From: Flavobacterium aquidurense
Lineage (GTDB): Bacteria; Bacteroidota; Bacteroidia; Flavobacteriales; Flavobacteriaceae
Assembly (NCBI RefSeq): GCF_001404985.1
Contig: NZ_JRLF01000006.1
Coordinates: 545,297 to 609,296 of the forward strand
DNA length: 64,000 bases
Direction of reading: 5' to 3'
A program made the position numbers and the translations under genes. Positions 1 through 8,967 of this stretch are shown piece after piece. The stretch's first letter is position 1, and each line of letters starts with the position of its first letter. The notes beneath the pieces were generated by a model. It saw only the letters and a program-made list of their open reading frames with translations, made no database searches and was not told where the DNA came from.

Positions 1-1
1 A

Positions 2-448
2 TATATTGGGGTAAATGCAGCGGGAGTTCCATCAGCTACAGCAGCTCAACAAGTGGCAGATTACGAAGCTTTCATCAACGGAAATGACTATCTAAAAAGC
101 CGAAGAGGAACCTTCACACAAAGAAATGGTGATACGACTCCATGGAACATTCAGGCAGATTTGAAATTAATGGATGAAATAAAAGTGGCAAAAGTGGGTA
201 CATTTCAAGTTTCATTTAGCATGGCAAATATTGGAAACCTTATCAATAAAGATTGGGGAAGAAGTTATTTTGTTCCCAATACCTATAACTCAACAGCAAA
301 CCTTGGTTTAACAAAATCAGGAAACTTAGGCGGAGTTGCTACTGGCGACCCAACATATACTTTCCAGAAACCTACGGCAACACCTTATACTATAGATCAA
401 TTAGCCTCAAGATTTCAAGGACAACTTGGCGTTAGGTATTCTTTCTAA
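2..448 (+). CDS. TonB-dependent outer membrane receptor, C-terminal part (cut by window edge)
   Basis: The frame is open from the window edge to a TAA at 446-448 and encodes the last ~148 residues of an outer membrane beta-barrel. It shows alternating aromatic and polar strands, the stretch SMANIGNLINKDWGRSYF (typical of the last strands of carboxypeptidase-regulatory-like TonB receptors) and ends in LGVRYSF; the terminal Phe is the usual signal for barrel assembly by BAM. The N-terminal plug lies outside the window, so the substrate cannot be judged. A strong terminator follows. Confidence 0.8.
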   Translation, partial: YIGVNAAGVPSATAAQQVADYEAFINGNDYLKSRRGTFTQRNGDTTPWNIQADLKLMDEIKVAKVGTFQVSFSMANIGNLINKDWGRSYFVPNTYNSTANLGLTKSGNLGGVATGDPTYTFQKPTATPYTIDQLASRFQGQLGVRYSF

Positions 449-473
449 AGATTGTGTTTTTATTTTTTTACTA

Positions 474-514
474 TCCCCCAGTTTCATGCGGTTTGAAACT
501 GGGGGATTTTTTTT
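474..514 (+). terminator. Intrinsic terminator of the TonB receptor
   Basis: A near-perfect stem pairs TCCCCCAGTTTCA (474-486) with TGAAACTGGGGGA (494-506), loop of 7, followed by a run of eight T. Confidence 0.9.
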
Positions 515-545
515 ATGAATTTCTCCCTAAATATCTTCCTGATAG

Positions 546-580
546 TCAAAAAAAAAGATACCATTTACGATATCTTTTTT
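546..580 (-). terminator. Terminator of the receiver-domain gene
   Basis: Stem AAAAAAGATA (551-560) / TATCTTTTTT (571-580). Read on the minus strand it lies just after the stop of the 587-1042 gene and ends in a T run, so the two converging genes each have a terminator. Confidence 0.75.
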
Positions 581-586
581 CTTTGA

Positions 587-1042
587 CTATTCAATTTTCA
601 CTGACTTAATCTCTATTTTATTATACTGGGCAATAGATTTTGGCTGGCTCCAGTATTCTATAATGGTCTTGATTACCTGCTTGAATTTAACATAATCAAA
701 AGGCTTCACAAAATAGCTGTGCGTAGGCAGCGAATAGGGATCGATTACAAAACTCTGCTCAAATAATGTTGTAAAAAACAAATACGGACAGTTAAACATC
801 GTTCCTACACCATTATCAGGGTTAGTTTCCATAACCTTGTAGTTCATAACATTCAGCAAAACAATATCAGAGAAAACCAAAAAAGGTTTTATTTTATTGC
901 GCAACATATAATTGCAGGCTGCTTCGGCAGTATTAAAATATATAATCGAGTTGGCGTAATTTAATTCCATAAAAACCTCAATAAATAACTTTCGGTCTTC
1001 TTGTTTATTCTCGATTATTACTATAGGTCCTTTTTTATTCAT
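587..1042 (-). CDS. Stand-alone receiver-domain (response regulator-like) protein
   Basis: A 151-residue single-domain protein with the layout of a CheY-like receiver: an acidic pocket that is shifted from the usual form (E11 and D16 in IVIIENKQEDRKLF), phospho-acceptor candidate D59 in LVFSDIVLL, T91/T92 at the switch position and K113 in SYFVKPF. There is no output domain, so it would signal by protein contact, as CheY or Rcp1-type proteins do. No kinase is adjacent. The atypical acidic pocket and the insertion around residues 66-85 make it a divergent member. Confidence 0.7.
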   Translation of the reverse strand: MNKKGPIVIIENKQEDRKLFIEVFMELNYANSIIYFNTAEAACNYMLRNKIKPFLVFSDIVLLNVMNYKVMETNPDNGVGTMFNCPYLFFTTLFEQSFVIDPYSLPTHSYFVKPFDYVKFKQVIKTIIEYWSQPKSIAQYNKIEIKSVKIE

Positions 1043-1258
1043 AGTAATAAGTTTAAATTCTTATTTAAAATGTGCCGTAATTAAACGCACAAATTCTATG
1101 TAAATATTTTAAAATAAGCGCAGAATAACTTACAAAATCCTTTTTTCAAATTATATAATTTTCATTCTATACCCTTTTTATAATCTCTTGTCGTAATATG
1201 CTGAAAATTATATAATTACTCTACAAAATCGTATAATTAAATATGTATGTGTTGATAT

Positions 1259-1266
1259 TAATTTTG
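1259..1266 (+). promoter_or_regulatory. Candidate -7 promoter element for the 1362/1506 genes
   Basis: TAATTTTG matches the Bacteroidetes -7 consensus TAnnTTTG. It lies ~95 bases upstream of the 41-codon ORF at 1362 in a 319-base gap, giving a long leader. No convincing -33 TTTG was seen. Confidence 0.45.
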
Positions 1267-1277
1267 ATTTAACCTTT

Positions 1278-1319
1278 TAACATTCAATGAAATGAATTTA
1301 ACATTCGATGAAATGAATT
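1278..1319 (+). repeat. Tandem 21-bp repeat in the leader of the 1362 gene
   Basis: TAACATTCAATGAAATGAATT (21 bases) is followed immediately by the same sequence with one A-to-G change. It begins 12 bases after the -7 element at 1259-1266, so it is probably transcribed as part of the leader or bound by a regulator. Confidence 0.8.
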
Positions 1320-1361
1320 AAAAGGAATTTTATTTTATCTATTAATTTAACATCTAACATT

Positions 1362-1487
1362 ATGAACACTTCAAACCACAAAAACAGCAGTACTACGAGT
1401 ACAAAATCAACAGATAAAAAAACAGGTACTTCAAAAAGTACTACAAAATCTGCCGATACTAAAAAGTCTCCAATGACTAAAAAGTAA
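1362..1487 (+). CDS. Small Ser/Thr/Lys-rich basic protein (41 aa)
   Basis: An ATG at 1362 opens a 41-codon frame ending in TAA at 1485-1487. Nearly all residues are Ser, Thr, Lys or Asn, with repeats of the type KSTTKS and TSTKSTDKK. There is no signal peptide or membrane segment. The composition resembles small disordered, nucleic-acid-binding or stress proteins, but no function can be assigned. It sits 18 bases upstream of a very acidic protein, so the two may form an oppositely charged pair, and a candidate promoter and tandem repeat precede it. A frame this ordered with its own promoter is likely to be real. Confidence 0.55.
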   Translation: MNTSNHKNSSTTSTKSTDKKTGTSKSTTKSADTKKSPMTKK

Positions 1488-1505
1488 ACCTTTAATTCAT
1501 TATAT

Positions 1506-1979
1506 ATGATAATAGGAAATAGTGAGAATTACGGTCGGGATGACCGTAATTTTTATCATCCAGAAGATGATGTCCGTCAGAATCCTGATAAAAAAGAAAA
1601 CGATCTTTATGCTGTAAGTCACAATAATGACGAAAGTTATGTTGATGAATATCAAAAAAGAAACGATGAAGAATACGAAGACGATGAGGAAATCTTTAAT
1701 CAGACTGAAGATGAAAACCAGGATGATTTAGATCAAAATTTCTCTAATGCTCTTGACAGGGAAAACGAAGACGACGATTATGCTGAAGATGATGATCTCG
1801 ATGAAGACCTTGATGAAAGTGATTTAGATGATGATCTTGTAGAAAATTATGATGAAAATGATCGCGATCCTGACAGTTTTGCTACAGATAACCTGAAGCA
1901 GGATGAACTGGACCAGGAATACGACATTGATCAGGATCTTGAAGAAAAAGATCCTGTAAATAATCCCAGAAAATTTTAA
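1506..1979 (+). CDS. Highly acidic low-complexity protein (157 aa)
   Basis: The protein is dominated by Asp, Glu and Asn, with runs such as YAEDDDLDEDLDESDLDDD and no hydrophobic segment, so it should be disordered and cytoplasmic. No family is recognised beyond general acidic hypothetical proteins of Flavobacteria. It lies between the basic 41-residue protein and the membrane protein/LigD pair. Roles such as charge buffering, DNA mimicry or cation binding are possible but not shown by the sequence. The ATG at 1506 is the only reasonable start. Confidence 0.7.
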   Translation: MIIGNSENYGRDDRNFYHPEDDVRQNPDKKENDLYAVSHNNDESYVDEYQKRNDEEYEDDEEIFNQTEDENQDDLDQNFSNALDRENEDDDYAEDDDLDEDLDESDLDDDLVENYDENDRDPDSFATDNLKQDELDQEYDIDQDLEEKDPVNNPRKF

Positions 1980-1997
1980 GCATTGCGCTTTAAAAAT

Positions 1998-2030
1998 AAA
2001 CCATTCGCAACGAATGGTTTATTTTATTTT
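1998..2030 (+). terminator. Terminator after the acidic protein gene
   Basis: Stem AAACCATTCG (1998-2007), loop CAA, CGAATGGTTT (2011-2020), then ATTTTATTTT. It separates the acidic protein gene from the membrane protein/ligD pair. Confidence 0.8.
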
Positions 2031-2088
2031 ACCCCAATTACAGACCAAAATCAGATTCGCAAGTTATCAATGTACAAATCAATTTACT

Positions 2089-2571
2089 ATGGATATTTAT
2101 ATTATTTTACAACTAATAATAGTTTCGATCGCAGCCACATCGGCGATGACGTTATTTAGCTATGCAGCATCAGCAAGCTTTCGGGAATTATATAAAGAAC
2201 CTGTTTTGCTGACATTCATGCTAACCAAACTTCATATGGAATTAGCTCCTTTGACAAAATCAATATTAGCCTGGTTACTTCATTATTTTATAGGTTTACT
2301 TTTCGTGCTGGCGTACTATTTTTTATGGGTAAGGAATATTTTACCTGTTTCGTTCCTGAGCGCATTTTTACTGGGATTTATAAGCGGCATTATTGGCATT
2401 CTGGGCTGGATGATCATGTTTAAAATGAGTGATCATAAACCTGAAATTGATTTTAAAGGCTATTATTTTCAGCTGCTGTTGGCACACATTATTTTCGGTC
2501 TTATTGCAACCGCAGTTTACTCCCTTTCAATAACTATATTAATATTAGCAAAATCATATGTCACTGTCTAA
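2089..2571 (+). CDS. Four-helix integral membrane protein of unknown function
   Basis: This is a 160-residue protein with four hydrophobic segments: near residues 3-30, 62-82, 88-112 and 128-155. An upstream ATG at 2014 is in frame but overlaps the preceding terminator hairpin, so the ATG at 2089 (MDIYIILQ) is preferred. No family is recognised. It overlaps ligD by 14 bases, so the two are very likely co-transcribed and translationally coupled. A link to DNA repair is an inference from position only. Confidence 0.65.
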   Translation: MDIYIILQLIIVSIAATSAMTLFSYAASASFRELYKEPVLLTFMLTKLHMELAPLTKSILAWLLHYFIGLLFVLAYYFLWVRNILPVSFLSAFLLGFISGIIGILGWMIMFKMSDHKPEIDFKGYYFQLLLAHIIFGLIATAVYSLSITILILAKSYVTV

Positions 2572-5110
2572 ATACAATCAAAAAAGAGATTTTAAACAAA
2601 CTAAAGAACCCAAAGGTAAAGTCGAAAAATCAGCAAGCGAATTGATTTTTGTAGTTCAAAAACATGCTGCTTCACATTTGCATTATGATTTTAGGCTTGA
2701 GATGGATGGGGTTCTTAAAAGCTGGGCAGTTCCTAAAGGTCCGTCGATGAATCCTGATGATAAACGTTTGGCGATGATGGTAGAAGATCATCCCTATAGT
2801 TATAAAGATTTTGAAGGAACGATTCCTGCCGGAAATTACGGTGCCGGAAATGTTATCGTTTGGGATAATGGTACTTATACTCCGGATGAAAAAATGGCAA
2901 ATCCTGAAAAAACTTTATTGGCTGGTCTTAAAAAAGGACATTTAAGTTTTAGTCTAAAAGGAAAAAAACTCAAAGGCGAATTCTCACTGATAAAACTCAA
3001 AGGAAAACAGGAAAATGCCTGGTTACTTATTAAAAAAAGTGATCCGCATGCATCTGAAAGTGATGTATTGAATAAAAACAAATCAGTACTTTCTGAGAGA
3101 ACATTAGAGGAACTCGAAAAGAATTCTAAAAAATTAAATAAAGAGATCACGGAAAAGAAAAGTACAAAAAAAGAGAATCATTCATCTCAAAAACCGGCTG
3201 TTTTTATCAAACCTATGCTCGCCACTATACGAGAAAAAGCATTTGATGATGCTGACTGGGTTTTTGAAAACAAATATGATGGTTACAGGGCAATAGCTGT
3301 AATTAATCCTGGTGATGTACAATTGTTTAGCCGAAATGAATTGTCTTTTAATACCAATTTTAAACCCATTGCAGATGAATTGCATAAAGTAGATCATATT
3401 GCGGTGTTAGATGGCGAAATTGTTGTTGAAGAAGAAAATGGAAAAGCGAATTTTCAGCTGCTTCAGAATTATCTTAAAACAGGTTTGGGTACTTTGAAAT
3501 ATTATGTTTTTGATTTGCTGAATTTAGACGGAAATCCAATTACGGATTTATCACTTCTGGAAAGGAAAGAATTGCTTAAAATTCTGTTCAATAAATATGA
3601 TTTTAAAAATATTTTTTACTCGGAACATACTGTTGAAAAAGGTCTTAACCAATTTGAACTTTCGATAAAAAGCAAAGACGAAGGTATAATTGCAAAAAAA
3701 GCCGACAGTACTTATATTTCTAATAAAAGAAGCAATGACTGGCTTAAAATTAAAACTTCGAATGCAGAAGAAGCTATAATTATTGGAATTACTGAACCTA
3801 AGAAATCCAGAAAATACTTTGGCGCAATTTTACTTGGGCAATATTATGGAAAAAGACTTCAGTTTATTGGAAAATGCGGAACAGGTTTTACAGATCCTAC
3901 ACTTAAGGAATTGTATACGACCTTAAAGCCCTATTTTGTAAATGAATCTCCACTTAACGAAAAAATTGCGTTAAAAGATGAAATTCAGTGGGTGAAACCT
4001 AAATTAGTGTGTCAGGTTAAGTTCTCAGAATGGACAAATGACAAACATTTGAGACATCCTGTGTATTTGGGTTTGCGAATTGATAAAAAACCAAATGAGG
4101 TTTTTGTGCCTTCGAACATTAAAGCAGATGTTACACCAAAAACGAAATTCAAAGAAGATACAATGAAAGAAAAACCAACTCAGAAAACTGAAAACGATTA
4201 TGATTTGAAAATAGGAAAAACCACTTTGCACCTCACCAATCAAAACAAAATTTATTTTCCTGATGATGGTATTACCAAGGGAGAAATTGTGCAATATTAT
4301 AACGAAGTGGCTGATTTAATCCTTCCGTATCTCAAAGACCGCCCGCAATCCATGAATCGTTTTCCTAACGGAATTGACGGTTCTAGTTTTTATCAAAAAG
4401 ATGTCGATGTAGATAAAGTACCAACCTGGTTAAAAACAGAAAAAGTTTTTTCAGAATCGAATGAAGAATACCTTAATTATTTGATTTGCAATGACAAAGC
4501 AACACTACTTTATATGGCAAATTTAGGCTGTATTGAAATGAATCCGTGGAATTCTACTATAAAACAGATCGAAAATCCGGATTGGCTGGTTATAGATATC
4601 GATCCTGAAAAAGATAATTTTGAAGAAGTGGTAAAAACGGCTTTAACGGTAAAAGAAGTTCTGGACGAGCTTGAAACCGAATGCTACTGCAAAACTTCGG
4701 GCGCCACAGGATTACATGTATATATTCCGCTTGGAGCGCAATATGACTACGATTCTATCAAAATTTTAGGTGAATTACTGGCAACAGAAATACAATCGCG
4801 ATTGCCAAAAACAACTTCTCTGGAACGAAGTATCAAGAAAAGAAAACATAAAATATACATTGATTATTTACAAAACCGACGCGGACAAACGCTCGCAGCA
4901 CCTTATTCTGTAAGACCTAAACCTGGAGCAACGGTTTCAACACCACTAGAATGGAGCGAAGTAAACCTGCAATTGCATCCATCACAGTTTACGATTAAAA
5001 ATGTGATGAAACGTTTTGAGAAAAAAGGAGATTTATGGAAGCCTGTTTTAGGAAAAGGCGCTAATATTAAAAAAATATTACACAAACTGGAAAATAGAAA
5101 TCCCCATTAA
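2558..5110 (+). CDS. ligD: Multifunctional DNA ligase LigD (non-homologous end joining)
   Basis: LigD seals double-strand breaks together with Ku. The 850 residues carry all three domains in the order phosphoesterase, ligase, polymerase. Phosphoesterase (~30-160): [16 protein letters not shown] (36-51). ATP-dependent ligase (~215-525): nucleotidyl-accepting K239 in KYDGYR, DGEIV at 285-289, EGIIAKK (375-381) and WLKIK (395-399). Archaeo-eukaryotic primase-type polymerase (~550-845): IDID at 679-682 as metal-binding acids and [12 protein letters not shown] (713-724). The length fits the family (~800-900). A Lys/Ser-rich linker (~190-212) joins the first two domains. The stop is nested with that of the converging ku gene in one TTAA. 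Confidence 0.95.
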   Translation: MSLSKYNQKRDFKQTKEPKGKVEKSASELIFVVQKHAASHLHYDFRLEMDGVLKSWAVPKGPSMNPDDKRLAMMVEDHPYSYKDFEGTIPAGNYGAGNVIVWDNGTYTPDEKMANPEKTLLAGLKKGHLSFSLKGKKLKGEFSLIKLKGKQENAWLLIKKSDPHASESDVLNKNKSVLSERTLEELEKNSKKLNKEITEKKSTKKENHSSQKPAVFIKPMLATIREKAFDDADWVFENKYDGYRAIAVINPGDVQLFSRNELSFNTNFKPIADELHKVDHIAVLDGEIVVEEENGKANFQLLQNYLKTGLGTLKYYVFDLLNLDGNPITDLSLLERKELLKILFNKYDFKNIFYSEHTVEKGLNQFELSIKSKDEGIIAKKADSTYISNKRSNDWLKIKTSNAEEAIIIGITEPKKSRKYFGAILLGQYYGKRLQFIGKCGTGFTDPTLKELYTTLKPYFVNESPLNEKIALKDEIQWVKPKLVCQVKFSEWTNDKHLRHPVYLGLRIDKKPNEVFVPSNIKADVTPKTKFKEDTMKEKPTQKTENDYDLKIGKTTLHLTNQNKIYFPDDGITKGEIVQYYNEVADLILPYLKDRPQSMNRFPNGIDGSSFYQKDVDVDKVPTWLKTEKVFSESNEEYLNYLICNDKATLLYMANLGCIEMNPWNSTIKQIENPDWLVIDIDPEKDNFEEVVKTALTVKEVLDELETECYCKTSGATGLHVYIPLGAQYDYDSIKILGELLATEIQSRLPKTTSLERSIKKRKHKIYIDYLQNRRGQTLAAPYSVRPKPGATVSTPLEWSEVNLQLHPSQFTIKNVMKRFEKKGDLWKPVLGKGANIKKILHKLENRNPH

Positions 5111-5877
5111 GAGGATTTCTTTTTTTCCAGACTTGCTTTTAGCATCGCCATTAAATCATCGTTTTGTTTGTGAACGACTTTTAATTTTGGAGCGGTTTGT
5201 TTTTTGCCTTTTGATTTATTCTTAATGATTTGCAAAAGTTTGGCGGTATATTCGTCTTTATAAGCGCTGATATCAAATTTTTCAGTAAGCTGATCGATTA
5301 ACTTTTCGGCCATATCCATTTCCTTAGTGGCTTTTTTTGAAGCCGCAGGAAGTTTTAAGTCAGATGTGTCCCTGATTTCCTGTTCAAACCTGATTCGGTT
5401 TAATAAAATCACGTTTTTATATGGTTTTAAAATCGCCAGGCTTTCTTTGTTACGCAATACAAAACTCGTTACCCCTACTTTACCGGATGCTTCAAGCGCA
5501 TCACGAAGCAAAGCATACGCATTCATGGCACCTTTATCAGGCTCCAGATAATACGGTTGTTCGTAGTAAATACTATTGATTTCGCTTTCTAAAGCAAAAC
5601 TCTGAATGTTGATAGTTTTCGTTTTTTCGGCATCGGCGGCTTCAAAATCAGCATCTTCAAGAATGACATATTTATCATCAATTTTATAGCCCTTTACAAT
5701 ATTGGCATAAGAAACTTCTTTGCCCGTATTTTCATTCACTCTTTTGAATTTAATGTTGGCATGATCCTTTTCATCCAGCATATCCATATCGATACTGCTT
5801 TCCTGCACGGCAGAAAATATTTTAATGGGAATATTAATTAACCCAAAACTAATTGATCCTGTCCATATTGCTCTCAT
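5107..5877 (-). CDS. ku: Ku DNA end-binding protein
   Basis: Prokaryotic Ku (256 aa) forms a homodimeric ring on DNA ends and recruits LigD. The N-terminus [19 protein letters not shown] is diagnostic; [12 protein letters not shown] and [14 protein letters not shown] follow as in the Ku core. The C-terminal ~35 residues are Lys-rich, as in other bacterial Ku tails. It converges on ligD with a 4-base overlap, and a STAS-like gene lies 9 bases upstream on the same strand and is probably co-transcribed. Confidence 0.95.
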   Translation of the reverse strand: MRAIWTGSISFGLINIPIKIFSAVQESSIDMDMLDEKDHANIKFKRVNENTGKEVSYANIVKGYKIDDKYVILEDADFEAADAEKTKTINIQSFALESEINSIYYEQPYYLEPDKGAMNAYALLRDALEASGKVGVTSFVLRNKESLAILKPYKNVILLNRIRFEQEIRDTSDLKLPAASKKATKEMDMAEKLIDQLTEKFDISAYKDEYTAKLLQIIKNKSKGKKQTAPKLKVVHKQNDDLMAMLKASLEKKKSS

Positions 5878-5886
5878 AACTTTATT

Positions 5887-6255
5887 TTATAAAATTGAAT
5901 TTCCTTCGACCCATTTTAAGGCTTTATTGAAAGCTAATTTTTTAAAACCACGTAATTCACCTGTACTGTTAAATGTAAATCCGTCATTAAAATTAATTTC
6001 TTCAGAGTCAGAAACAATGGCAACCCTGTTCCAGTTGTCAAATTGCTGTAATCCCAGAACAGCATCCTGAAACCATACATTTTCAGTAAAATTCTGAACA
6101 TCCGTATCCAGTGCAAACAAAAAATTAATTTCATTTGATTGTTTCGATAATCCTTCTAATTCAGGCAAAATGACGCTTTTAAAATCATCTGTTGTAACCT
6201 GACCAAGTGCTCTAAAAGCAATTAAATTATTTGCTGTTTCTATTTTATGTATCAT
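5887..6255 (-). CDS. SpoIIAA-like/STAS-family protein
   Basis: A 122-residue soluble protein with the pattern of the SpoIIAA-like family: an N-terminal strand (NNLIAFRALGQVTTDDF), a helix rich in acids, then NWNRVAIVSDSEEINF and a C-terminal GELRGFKKLAFNKALKWVE. Such proteins have a STAS-like fold, and their ligands are mostly unknown. It precedes ku by 9 bases on the same strand and is probably its operon partner, so it may belong to a stress response. Function is not established. Confidence 0.7.
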   Translation of the reverse strand: MIHKIETANNLIAFRALGQVTTDDFKSVILPELEGLSKQSNEINFLFALDTDVQNFTENVWFQDAVLGLQQFDNWNRVAIVSDSEEINFNDGFTFNSTGELRGFKKLAFNKALKWVEGNSIL

Positions 6256-6358
6256 ATCGATTATGGTTTAATATTGTATCTAATAAATTCTTTTTCAGAA
6301 GGTTAAAATTACTTTACTTCTGATCTTAAAATTTTACACGATTATGAGCGGATATTAC

Positions 6359-6684
6359 AAAACTTCAATAATGTATTTATCAGTTAAAACAACGCAAGAT
6401 TTTTTCACGCAGATATAGCAGATACAGCAGATTTTATTTAAATAATAATCCGCGTGAATCTGCATAAGTCCTTTTAAATCTGCGGGAAAACTTTATTAAA
6501 AAAACATTCCGAAATAAAACTTCAATAATGTATTTATCAGTCAAAACAACGCAAGATTTTTTCACGCAGACATAGCAGATTACAGCAGATTTTATTTAAA
6601 TAATAATCCACGGGAATCTGCATAAATCCTTTTAAATCTGCGTGAAAACTTTATTTAAAAAAACATTCCGAAATAAAACTTCAT
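6359..6684. repeat. Two tandem ~157-bp copies of the GCAGATT-type extragenic repeat, plus a stub
   Basis: Copy 1 (6359-6515) and copy 2 (6516-6674) are nearly identical, starting AAAACTTCAATAATGTATTT and ending ACATTCCGAAAT; a third copy stops after ~10 bases (6675-6684). Each copy holds inverted arms, TTTCACGCAGA near the start and AATCTGCGTGAAAA (GGG variant in copy 1) near the end, with GCAGAT repeats in one arm and ATCTGC in the other. Related short stretches occur near 13271 and 50800, so this is a dispersed family. The 6256-6684 gap has no gene. Confidence 0.85.
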
Positions 6685-6719
6685 AAAAAAAGCTCCAAAT
6701 CAAAAAGACCTTGGAGCTT
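6685..6719 (-). terminator. Terminator of the hydrolase operon
   Basis: Stem AAGCTCCAA (6690-6698) / TTGGAGCTT (6711-6719). On the minus strand it follows the stop of the hydrolase gene and runs into T residues. Confidence 0.85.
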
Positions 6720-6739
6720 ATAATTAAATTTAAAAAAAA

Positions 6740-7501
6740 TTATTTCTTTGCTGTAGCTGCTTCTTCAATAATACGCAATACTTCTGTTGGGTGCGAAAGC
6801 ATTACTACGTGGCTTGCTTCGATTTCTGTAGTTTTAGAGTGCGCTCTTTTTGCCATAAATCTTTCTAATTCCGGGCTTATTGCTTTATCGCTTTTTGCTA
6901 AAATATACCAGCTTGGTTTTGTTTTCCATGCAGGTTCACCACTTTTGTCTGCAAATACACCTTGCGCTGCAGGAGTTTGTGTTGCATGAATCAGGTTTTG
7001 ATCTTTTTCTTTAAGATCCTGTGCAAAAACGGTTTTCACACCTTCTTTAGACAAATAAATAAAACCATCAACCGGTTCCAGATAATTACTTAAAGTAACT
7101 GCCGGACCTTGCGCAGATAATGATGGAAGTGTCTCTCCTAAATCAGGAACTAAAGCTGCTACAAAAACCAAACCTTTTACCTTAGGATCATTTCCGGCTT
7201 GTGTAATGACAAAACCTCCCCAGGAATGCCCTACTAAAATCACATTTCCTTTTGCCTGAGCAATGGCTCTTTTGGTAGCAGCAACATCATCAGCTAATGA
7301 AGTAATCGGGTTTTGAACTGAAATTACCGGATATCCTTTTGCCTGCAAAGCGACAATTTGGTTTGTAAAAGAGGATCCGTCAGCCCAGATTCCGTGTACA
7401 AAAATAATAGTTGGTTTAGTAGATGATGCTTCTTGAGAATACATTTTAGTAGTACTAAAAGAGACCAAAAGTGCGAAAGCTAAAATTTTAATTGTTTTCA
7501 T
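6740..7501 (-). CDS. Exported alpha/beta hydrolase
   Basis: A 253-residue serine hydrolase with an N-terminal signal peptide (~1-22, ending MYSQ) and the oxyanion motif VHGIWADGSSF. The nucleophile elbow is GHSWGG with S93; D205 (AKSDKAI) and H231 (ASHVVMLSHP) complete a plausible triad. The closest general type is the salicylate-esterase/pyrethroid-hydrolase-like group, so an ester substrate is likely but unknown. It should act in the periplasm. It is the last gene of a three-gene minus-strand operon with the cytochrome P460-type genes, 33 bases after its neighbour. Confidence 0.85.
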   Translation of the reverse strand: MKTIKILAFALLVSFSTTKMYSQEASSTKPTIIFVHGIWADGSSFTNQIVALQAKGYPVISVQNPITSLADDVAATKRAIAQAKGNVILVGHSWGGFVITQAGNDPKVKGLVFVAALVPDLGETLPSLSAQGPAVTLSNYLEPVDGFIYLSKEGVKTVFAQDLKEKDQNLIHATQTPAAQGVFADKSGEPAWKTKPSWYILAKSDKAISPELERFMAKRAHSKTTEIEASHVVMLSHPTEVLRIIEEAATAKK

Positions 7502-7534
7502 TTTTTAATTATTTAGTGTTTAATTTATTTATAG

Positions 7535-8008
7535 TTATGGCAGGATTGCCATTTTTTGTTTAAGTATTATTTTAATGCTGTGATCGTTGCCAAGCGTATC
7601 ATTTTTAAGAGACATTCTATTTCCTTCAAATTTTTGATAATTGGAATTTTGATTTTTCGGCAGCCATTCTAAAATTTCGAAGGCTATTAACTTTCCGGAA
7701 ATAATTGCCCCAATCCAGTTAGGATCTGATTGTTGCTGCCAAGTAATCCGTACTAATTTCTCTCCTTTCTTTAGATCCGTTTTGTTAGCTCTGATTCTTT
7801 CTATTGCAATTTGATTTCCGTACAATAATGATGTTGTATGTTTTTTATTATTGATCGAAGAATTAATAACATGCAGACCTGAAACCTTATTCAGTAATGC
7901 ATCCGGAAGTGAAGCCTCGTTATTCAAACCCTTATCACTCGTTTTATCTGAGCAGGCAAACAGAAAAAATAAAGAAAGAATTGCTGTAAAATATAATATC
8001 GTTTTCAT
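7535..8008 (-). CDS. Lipoprotein related to cytochrome P460 but lacking the haem-binding motif
   Basis: The 157 residues start with a lipoprotein signal (lipobox LFAC, Cys19). The middle, SLLYGNQIAIERIRANK, closely matches GTMRIIFGNDIAVKAIREKK of the neighbouring P460 protein, suggesting the same fold. No CxxCH is present (the only Cys is the lipobox one), so it should not bind c-type haem covalently. It lies 2 bases after the cytochrome gene, so the two are co-transcribed and may interact in the periplasm. It could be an accessory or degenerate P460-like subunit; this is inference. Confidence 0.6.
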   Translation of the reverse strand: MKTILYFTAILSLFFLFACSDKTSDKGLNNEASLPDALLNKVSGLHVINSSINNKKHTTSLLYGNQIAIERIRANKTDLKKGEKLVRITWQQQSDPNWIGAIISGKLIAFEILEWLPKNQNSNYQKFEGNRMSLKNDTLGNDHSIKIILKQKMAILP

Positions 8009-8010
8009 AT

Positions 8011-8967
8011 TTATTGACGTATTGGAAGTGTGAATACATAATCGTTTTTCTCCATAGGTTTATGGCAATTCATGCATTCAATAACAAAATCAGCACTTTT
8101 ACCATACGGAATCAATTCTGTTGTTTTGAATCTCGAAAATCCCCAACCATTTGTTTTCTTGTATTTATTATGATCCTTAATCATAAATTCTACTTGTTTA
8201 AAAGCGCCCTGAGAAATATTTCCATCTTCATCTTCAATTTCATCATACGCAGCTTTGGCTATAATAGTACCATCCGGCCACGGACTAATTTTCTTTTCCC
8301 TGATTGCTTTTACGGCGATATCATTACCAAAAATTATACGCATTGTACCATTATCAAGACGTTGCGTTGTACTTATCACCGCCCAGTTTTTATAATTGGC
8401 TATATAAGCGATTCCGTTTGGAGCTTTTGGTATTTGTGCCAGTTTTTGAGTTTTCTTTATAGCTTCTGTCTGTTGATGCAATGCATTAATTTTTGCAGTA
8501 TCCTGAGGTTTATTGTTTATCCTTAAACTCCAAATATAATTCTGAAGCACTTTCAGGTCTTTTTGAGATACTTTTGCTTCAGGATGTGCAAAGGTGTAAC
8601 TCTCTAATGGCATTGCTCCCTGAGAAACCTGATTGACAGACTCCCATAGTTTTGCTTTTTGATCTGCCGGTGATAATTTATCCCATTCAGAAAAATTAAG
8701 TCCGTTTCTGCCATCTTTTATATGTTGTGCTACCAACCAGTAAGCCGGAACTACTTTATCATACCAACTTAAATTAGTTTCATTAGAATGACAATCGTAA
8801 CAAGAGTTTCTCAAAATAGTTTGTACTTCATGAGGTACTTTTAAATCTCCTGTAACTGGTGGATTTGTAATTTCAGGATGTATAAATTGTATTGCCGCAA
8901 AAATCACAACCAATATGGCTAAAGGAATCATGATGACTTTTCTTTTGTATATTTTCTGCTTTTTCAT
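8011..8967 (-). CDS. Haem-binding domain plus cytochrome P460 fusion, membrane-anchored
   Basis: A 318-residue protein. Residues ~10-29 form a membrane anchor or signal. The first domain (~35-155) has CYDCH and the pattern of the Bacteroidetes haem-binding domain (NSCYDCHSNETNLSWYDKV). The second (~185-315) matches cytochrome P460: GTMRIIFGNDIAVKAIREKK, then CMNCHKPMEKNDYVFT. It therefore carries two CxxCH haem c sites and should be a periplasmic redox protein. It heads an operon with a P460-like lipoprotein and an exported hydrolase. The electron partner is unknown; some P460 proteins oxidise hydroxylamine, but that reaction should not be assumed here. Confidence 0.85.
   Translation of the reverse strand: MKKQKIYKRKVIMIPLAILVVIFAAIQFIHPEITNPPVTGDLKVPHEVQTILRNSCYDCHSNETNLSWYDKVVPAYWLVAQHIKDGRNGLNFSEWDKLSPADQKAKLWESVNQVSQGAMPLESYTFAHPEAKVSQKDLKVLQNYIWSLRINNKPQDTAKINALHQQTEAIKKTQKLAQIPKAPNGIAYIANYKNWAVISTTQRLDNGTMRIIFGNDIAVKAIREKKISPWPDGTIIAKAAYDEIEDEDGNISQGAFKQVEFMIKDHNKYKKTNGWGFSRFKTTELIPYGKSADFVIECMNCHKPMEKNDYVFTLPIRQ

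Noticed and set aside
2014..2088. Longer N-terminus for the membrane protein upstream of ligD
   Set aside because: The ATG at 2014 lies within the terminator hairpin of the preceding gene; the added residues have no family character.
6359..6684. CRISPR array, suggested by two repeats with regular spacing
   Set aside because: The repeat unit is ~157 bp with no unique spacers, and no cas gene is in the window.
8014..8526. 170-codon open frame antisense to the cytochrome P460 gene
   Set aside because: The opposite strand encodes a protein with two CxxCH motifs and clear domains; this frame has no recognisable motif and is a shadow.
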